From positions 1 through 35,322 of IMG/VR virus record IMGVR_UViG_3300047455_000225: DNA of 35,322 nt. One strand, written 5' to 3'. The notes below the pieces were generated by a model. The model saw nothing but the letters and a program-made list of their open reading frames with translations. It was not told the origin of the DNA and did not search any database. Positions 30,946 to 35,322 of the stretch are shown here, one piece after another. Each line of letters begins with the position of its first letter. Positions within the stretch are counted from its first letter, which is position 1. This DNA is from a virus. A program made the position numbers and the translations under genes.

Positions 30946-32265
30946 TTACCATGCAACGTTGTCGATCTGCTGAACAGATCCACTTCGCAATTCGGCCCAG
31001 TCGGTAAAGAGCACCATGCGAATTCCGCGAGTGTACGTCTGATAGAAGCTACGCACGGGATCAGCTGCAGTGCCATCAACGATAGGCGATACGTCTGCTT
31101 GTGTCTGCTCCATGTGGACAGTCGCTTCAGTTGACTCCATGAACTCAGGCGGATCCATCGCCAATACAAAGTTCGCAGTGTCTACCAACCATACCTTGTC
31201 ATTCGGTGCAGTGACCGAAGAGACAACTGGGTAGCCGCGCAAAGTGCCCTGAGCAAGCTCTGGGAACATAGGAGCACCAACAGCGTTGGTAGCCCACAGA
31301 AGCGCCATACGGTTAGATTCTGACATTACCCATACTGCACGTCGGCCCATGCTGTTAGCCGTCAGAGCGACTACAGCTTCGCCCAAGACAGTCATAGCAT
31401 CCTTGCCAGTAGCATCAATGTGCGGAGTAGCCGCAATCGCCTGCAATCCAGCAGGAGTAACATCATCACCAGCGAAGGCACTCAGGAATGCCTGATCAAG
31501 GGCAACCGAAGTATCTTCTACGATCCAACGTCGGAACTCACCCATAATGGCAGGAGTTGATCGACGGACGATCTCTTCTGACGCGGTTGAGATTACAGCG
31601 ATGGTCTTAGGTGTCAGAGTCTTGCTACCCAATGCCGCTTGTCCAACGCGGATAGGTGCGCCTTCCGCCCGGAAAGCACCAGCCAAGTTTGGCGACTGCT
31701 CACGGTATGGAATCTTGATGCTGGCAGAGTTGCCAAAATCAATAGGCGTAAGACCCATGTTAGGCAGGATAGCCTCTGGCTGAAGGAGCTCCATGAATTC
31801 TGCAATTGACTCTCTGCAGAGCTCAGCTGCCCAGCCCTCAACATTCGTCATCGCGGGAGCTGCTGCACCCTTGTTGACGATAGAAGCAACAGCCTTAACA
31901 GTGTCATCAGCACCAGCATAACGATCGATAACCTGATCAATAGGCCGGCCAGTGATAACTGACTCAAACTTCGCTGCAGCGTTCATTACCAAACGATCAA
32001 CTGGCTCAATGCGCTTGATCGTGTGAACACCAGGAGCCTGTACAGGAGTAGATTCTACTGCAACAGCCTTAGTCTTCAGGCGCTCTTCGATGCCGCGGAG
32101 GCGCTTAACCTCTGCTTCAGCAACGTCGATACCTTCGATCAACTCATCAATGACAACGGCTGACTCTTCGTTGCCTTCTTCGTAGGACTTCGACTCTGCA
32201 GTCAGAGCGTCCTTCAACTCAATGGCCTTTGCTTCGGCCGCTACGATTTTTTCTGCGGTAGACAT
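30946..32265 (-). CDS. Major capsid protein, HK97 fold
   Basis: 439 residues, with AAGGAGA before ATG. Residues 1-75 are a helical, charged scaffold (delta) domain typical of HK97 gp5, expected to be removed by the protease encoded just upstream. The mature part has the family pattern: E-G-A-P-I-R-V before a strand, the T-P-K-T-I-A-V-I-S-T-A-S-E-E-I-V-R-R-S spine-helix lead, L-D-Q-A-F-L, A-V-W-V-M-S, L-R-G-Y-P-V-V and a C-terminal I-R-M-V-L-F-T-D-W. Forms the icosahedral shell. A strong terminator follows the gene and a good promoter lies ahead of the protease. Confidence 0.93.
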   Translation of the reverse strand: MSTAEKIVAAEAKAIELKDALTAESKSYEEGNEESAVVIDELIEGIDVAEAEVKRLRGIEERLKTKAVAVESTPVQAPGVHTIKRIEPVDRLVMNAAAKFESVITGRPIDQVIDRYAGADDTVKAVASIVNKGAAAPAMTNVEGWAAELCRESIAEFMELLQPEAILPNMGLTPIDFGNSASIKIPYREQSPNLAGAFRAEGAPIRVGQAALGSKTLTPKTIAVISTASEEIVRRSTPAIMGEFRRWIVEDTSVALDQAFLSAFAGDDVTPAGLQAIAATPHIDATGKDAMTVLGEAVVALTANSMGRRAVWVMSESNRMALLWATNAVGAPMFPELAQGTLRGYPVVSSVTAPNDKVWLVDTANFVLAMDPPEFMESTEATVHMEQTQADVSPIVDGTAADPVRSFYQTYTRGIRMVLFTDWAELRSGSVQQIDNVAW

Positions 32266-32299
32266 TATCGTCTCCTTGATATTAGTGTGTAAAAATCAC

Positions 32300-33118
32300 C
32301 TAGCCTCTAGAGAGGAAGGCATCTGCTTTCTTAAGCGCAACGGCCGCGCGCTTCATTCTGTCCTCACGCTCAGACTCATAGTCGAAGAGCTCTTCGTCAC
32401 AGTCTAAGGGTGTGGATGAATACTGTTTAATGGTCGCAATCCCAGCATCTGCATTAGCCGGGATGGCCACTAATGATGTCTCAAAGATCTCTATCTGCTT
32501 AAAAAGCCGGCCGCCAGACTTAAGTGGCTCTGACTGCAACGGCCGGAAGCCGATAGAAAATGCCCGGATAAGACCGGCCTTAACTTGCTTGATGGCACGG
32601 TCTACATACTCAAGACCTGAGTCTTTCGGCAGCTCTGCCTCAATCTCAATGCCGACAGGCGTAACTTCAGCTTTGGTTACCTGGCCCACGGGCAAATCGT
32701 GATCGTGTGACGCCAGCAGCGGGAACGGTAGATTGAACTTGGCTCCCTTTGGCTCAACAATGTCACCATCCCGGTCAGGGGTTGGCGTAGAAGCGATGCC
32801 GGTGATCGTAAAATGATCTTTACCGTTATCAAGCTTCTTAATGGTTAGGGTTGAATAAGCTTTAGTGCTTTCCTGATCCATAGATCCACGCTCCGCAAAT
32901 GTGGCAGAAATGCCTTTCGGCCAGCCTTCGTAGTTAGAACGAAATGTCCCTGGGATAGCCTGGTCAGGCTCCCACTGAACGATGATGTGATGAGTGACGA
33001 TACCTTCGACTTCACGCTGTCGAATGTTGTCTGCTGTAAACCCGTGCTCTATTGCCCAATCAATTGCTGCTTCTTGGGTATATAAATCGGCCTCAAGCCA
33101 AAGGCATTGCAAATCCAT
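32300..33118 (-). CDS. Prohead protease, HK97 gp4 family
   Basis: 272 residues. The catalytic pair is visible: L-L-A-S-H-D-H (H138) and R-A-F-S-I-G-F (S188), with G-I-A-S-T-P-T-P-D-R-D-G-D and S-L-V-A-I-P-A-N-A framing the fold. It cleaves the capsid scaffold domain and itself during prohead maturation. Residues 1-79 form an extra N-terminal domain (W-A-I-E-H-G-F ... G-W-P-K-G-I), similar to leads seen on other phage proteases, so the full frame is kept. However, M80 has a better ribosome site (GGAG, 9 bases) than M1 and could be a second or true start. Confidence 0.88.
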   Translation of the reverse strand: MDLQCLWLEADLYTQEAAIDWAIEHGFTADNIRQREVEGIVTHHIIVQWEPDQAIPGTFRSNYEGWPKGISATFAERGSMDQESTKAYSTLTIKKLDNGKDHFTITGIASTPTPDRDGDIVEPKGAKFNLPFPLLASHDHDLPVGQVTKAEVTPVGIEIEAELPKDSGLEYVDRAIKQVKAGLIRAFSIGFRPLQSEPLKSGGRLFKQIEIFETSLVAIPANADAGIATIKQYSSTPLDCDEELFDYESEREDRMKRAAVALKKADAFLSRG

Positions 33119-33226
33119 CAGACCAGGCCCGACCGGTATTAACTGGGCGTGAACTAGCCCCAGAACCGTTGCCTCGATCTGGTTTACGAACCTGCTTTGT
33201 TGGCCTTTCCCTTGACATATATACTT

Positions 33227-33236
33227 CTACATGTAG
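33227..33236. promoter_or_regulatory. CTACATGTAG palindrome in the head-gene leader
   Basis: A perfect 10-base palindrome whose flanks (AC...GT four bases out) add partial symmetry. It lies about 16-25 bases after the expected start of transcripts from the promoter at 33259-33287, a place suited to an operator. It is the only strong symmetry in the 165-base gap between the large terminase and the protease. Confidence 0.35.
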
Positions 33237-33258
33237 TGGTATTAGCCCGGATAGGCCG

Positions 33259-33287
33259 AAGATAACCACAAGATATGGGTATGTCAA
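33259..33287 (-). promoter_or_regulatory. Sigma70-like promoter for protease/capsid genes
   Basis: On the leftward strand a perfect TTGACA (33282-33287) is followed after exactly 17 bases by TATCTT (33259-33264, four of six matches to TATAAT). It lies at the 3' end of the terminase gene, facing the 165-base leader, the longest gap of the late block. This would allow host polymerase to drive head genes apart from terminase. Confidence 0.55.
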
Positions 33288-34819
33288 GCAACCCAGAAGC
33301 TTAGGTCGCTACCCATTTCTTCCGGCTTGTGAACACAGGGGTAAACTGCCATCAGTGCAGCAACAACCGCATCAATTTTCGGCCCGTGCTCCTTTGGCTT
33401 GGACAGCTTGCGATTGCCACTAGGATCTGACACTGCAATGGCGGCAGCAAGACCCATATTCAGCACGGCGTTATTATCCATCTTCAGGCGCTTCTGCAGT
33501 AAGGCAGTCTCAAACGCCTCAAGCCGCGGAGACATAGACTGATAGCCCTGACCAATACCCTCTCGATGCGCCAGAGTGGCAAACCCTTTCTCATCAGCCG
33601 CCTTAAAGAACTCCTTTGCCCTCCAGCGGTCAAAATATACGCCAGACACCTCAACACCCTGATCATCAAGTAGCATCGTAAGCCACTCGCAAATCATCTC
33701 GTAATCCAGCGTCTCACCGGGAGGCGCATACAGTATGTCCTGATCGGCCCAAACATCGTAAGGAACCCTATCCCGGTTGGCCCGCTCCCTGATTCCGCCC
33801 AATGGCGTGAACGAAAGCGTCTTCAGGTGGATATGCTCACCATCATCCGCCGCCAGCACACAAGCGGTCAGGTCATTGACCTTGGACAGGTCCAGGCCCG
33901 CATAAACAGTGTTACTGCGGAACACAGCCCAATCAGATTCACCGTTATTATCCGCAACAATCTTAGGTGCAAAAGCCTGCCTCTCTAGCGAAATGCGGCA
34001 ATTGAGTAGCAAATTGCGGCTCATCGCCTCCATTGACGGCAATCTGCTGGCCTGGTGCAGCTGCTCAGCCAGATCTTCCTCCGACCGGAAAAGCCCCAAA
34101 CCTGGATTGGCCTTCTTCCACTGCTCTCGATCCATCAGATCGCAGTCATCATCGGCCCGATAGATATGAACAACCGTTTTCGGGTCATCCGACTTAATCG
34201 CATCGTCAATCAGGGATGACAGCAAATCAGCGTCATTAGCGGCCTGAGTGCTGATAAATATCTGTAACGGATTTTCATGTGCGCCCTGGGACGTAATCAA
34301 TGCGTCGATGAACTTATTCGACGGGCCCACGATCTGACCAGCCTCATCTGAGATGAGTACGGCAGGAGAAAGCCCGTGGGCGCTCTGTGCGTCCGCTGAC
34401 AGGGCTTTGTACGTAGTATTGGCCTTCAGCCCTATGATCGTCTTACTCGACGGTATGATGCGTGTGAGCGTCGACAGAGCCGGGTTCAGCTGAATCATCT
34501 TAACGGCAAGGTCAAACACCAATGCCGCCTGATCCCGGGTAGCGGCCGCAGACACAATGCTGGCGTTTGGCCGGCGTAATGCGGTTGAACACAGATGAGC
34601 CAGCAACAAAGCGGCGATTAGGGCTGTTTTGCCGTTCTTCCTAGCCATGCTGAGAATGGCTCGCCTAGTCTTCGATTCGTTGTCATAGACATCACGAATG
34701 AACTCAATCTGGAATGGAGCCAACTCCATCGGCTCACCAACCTTGGCGCCTTCCGGCACCTTGATATGGCGGGTAATGAACTCAATAATCTTATCGGACA
34801 GCAGATCAGATTGTGTCAT
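33284..34819 (-). CDS. terL: Terminase large subunit
   Basis: 511 residues. ATPase motifs: S-M-A-R-K-N-G-K-T-A (Walker A, K64), V-L-I-S-D-E (Walker B, D158/E159) and I-S-T-Q-A (coupling motif near T191). Nuclease residues: Y-A-G-L-D-L-S (D310), Y-F-D-R-W, and K-I-D-A-V (D483). This is the HK97/P27-type large terminase that pumps DNA into the prohead and cuts the concatemer. It overlaps the small-subunit gene by 14 bases. Length and motif order are complete. Confidence 0.95.
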   Translation of the reverse strand: MTQSDLLSDKIIEFITRHIKVPEGAKVGEPMELAPFQIEFIRDVYDNESKTRRAILSMARKNGKTALIAALLLAHLCSTALRRPNASIVSAAATRDQAALVFDLAVKMIQLNPALSTLTRIIPSSKTIIGLKANTTYKALSADAQSAHGLSPAVLISDEAGQIVGPSNKFIDALITSQGAHENPLQIFISTQAANDADLLSSLIDDAIKSDDPKTVVHIYRADDDCDLMDREQWKKANPGLGLFRSEEDLAEQLHQASRLPSMEAMSRNLLLNCRISLERQAFAPKIVADNNGESDWAVFRSNTVYAGLDLSKVNDLTACVLAADDGEHIHLKTLSFTPLGGIRERANRDRVPYDVWADQDILYAPPGETLDYEMICEWLTMLLDDQGVEVSGVYFDRWRAKEFFKAADEKGFATLAHREGIGQGYQSMSPRLEAFETALLQKRLKMDNNAVLNMGLAAAIAVSDPSGNRKLSKPKEHGPKIDAVVAALMAVYPCVHKPEEMGSDLSFWVA

Positions 34820-35246
34820 CGTCTGGATCTATGTCCTTAATCGCTATCGAACCGTTGGTCCTGGCCTGCTGAGCAACATCGAATATCCCACAAGCCCTAA
34901 GCTTAGAGTCATGCAGCTTGTGCAGATTCTGCCAGTGAGTCCAAAGCGGATTGATCGCACCCTTGCCCTTATCATCGGACAATACATCGGCCTCAACTGC
35001 CAGCTGTAGATCTAAGTTATCCAGCTTCCGGCGCAACTTAACCGCATCGAAAACCATGAATAACTCCACGTCACGCCAGTTATCCGCGGTGCGTAAGCTC
35101 GTGTACTCGGCAAACATCTGTTTCAGTGCAGGGTCTTGTTCAAGCACCTTTTCCATCGATGGCGGGATGCTTACTTCCCTTCGCTGGAACTGGGCAACCG
35201 CTCCCATAACCGAATCCTGGCGGTGCCGCTGCGCTACACGGGCCAT
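34806..35246 (-). CDS. terS: Terminase small subunit, P27-like
   Basis: 146 residues immediately upstream of the large subunit. The helical middle (W-R-D-V-E-L-F-M-V-F-D-A-V-K-L-R-R-K-L) and a later N-P-L-W-T-H-W-Q-N-L-H-K-L-H-D-S-K-L-R-A-C-G-I are typical of the P27-type small terminase oligomerisation core. The end is acidic (D-P-D-D-D). It recognises phage DNA for packaging and regulates the large subunit. ATG at 35246, with a weak AGG site about 10 bases upstream. It is the first gene of the leftward late block. Confidence 0.85.
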   Translation of the reverse strand: MARVAQRHRQDSVMGAVAQFQRREVSIPPSMEKVLEQDPALKQMFAEYTSLRTADNWRDVELFMVFDAVKLRRKLDNLDLQLAVEADVLSDDKGKGAINPLWTHWQNLHKLHDSKLRACGIFDVAQQARTNGSIAIKDIDPDDDTI

Positions 35247-35322
35247 ATTTCATATACCTAAATACTCTATGCCACAGACTATATCATATATATGGTTATA
35301 CAAAAGTGATTTAAAATTCGAC
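35247..35322 (-). promoter_or_regulatory. AT-rich region upstream of terminase (candidate late promoter)
   Basis: The last 76 bases contain no gene and are strongly AT-rich, with leftward -10-like hexamers TATGAT (35283-35288) and TATAGT (35278-35283) but only weak -35 matches (CTTTTG/TTTTGT). As the region ahead of the first late gene it probably holds the late promoter, and possibly a divergent one for genes beyond the window edge. No exact promoter can be assigned. Confidence 0.35.

Noticed and set aside
33212-33217. Second perfect TTGACA on the + strand in the terminase-protease gap
   Set aside because: No -10 hexamer lies at 16-19 bases and no rightward gene follows.
33093-33218. Possible 41-residue gene in the terminase-protease gap
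   Set aside because: It has only a weak ribosome site, an arginine/glycine low-complexity product and overlap with the protease start. It remains possible but is not supported enough to list.
3169-35305. ATACAAAA octamer present in three AT-rich gene-start regions (near 3171, 3470 and 35298)
   Set aside because: An 8-mer is expected about once by chance in 35 kb on both strands, and the orientation relative to genes is not consistent, so no promoter motif is claimed.

Overview
This window is a stretch of a tailed, double-stranded DNA phage genome with a long non-contractile (siphovirus-type) tail. The terminase, HK97-type portal, prohead protease and capsid genes, followed by lambda-like tail genes (terminator, tube, G/GT chaperones, tape measure, M/L/K-like tip genes, J), show this. 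The host is not shown. Moderate GC, Shine-Dalgarno sites, a class II lipoprotein signal and S74 fibers fit a Gram-negative bacterium, but no gene fixes the genus. There is no integrase, recognised repressor, lysis cassette, tRNA or CRISPR array here; lysis genes and the DNA polymerase are presumably outside the window.

Layout. (1) 1-4047 is mostly on the + strand: the end of a DNA-metabolism operon (DUF2800 RecB/Cas4-like nuclease, DUF2815 SSB-like protein, SF2 helicase), a 51-residue zinc-ribbon gene, and two small genes of unknown role. Two genes run against this direction: a VRR-NUC nuclease wedged against the helicase, and an 80-residue unknown. (2) At about 4047-4114 the two gene blocks meet tail to tail around an inverted repeat. 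(3) 4115-35246 is one long leftward late block, read here from right to left: small and large terminase, protease, capsid, two tandem paralogs, portal, an 8.9 kb block of fiber-like genes (collagen-like, Mtd-N-like, S74), head-tail connectors, tail terminator, tail tube, frameshifted tail chaperones, an unknown gene, tape measure, M/L/K-like proteins, a giant J-like tip protein, an S74 tail fiber, a glycine-rich adhesin, a tail-fiber chaperone-like protein and a lipoprotein.

How it works together. Terminase and portal package DNA into a capsid matured by the protease. The capsid gene is followed by a strong terminator that probably raises its share of transcript. The chaperones assemble tube subunits around the tape measure. 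J, the S74 fiber and the glycine-rich protein form the receptor-binding end. Most late genes overlap by 1-13 bases (TAATG or ATGA junctions), so translation is tightly coupled.

Main points. A perfect in-frame GGGAAAC slippery site at the end of the G-like chaperone gene opens a 73-codon extension (17516-17737), giving a GT fusion. Other points are the fiber block inserted between portal and head-tail connector, the antisense nuclease/zinc-ribbon knot near 3 kb, and a stack of alternative hairpins just before the terminator at 3217-3248.
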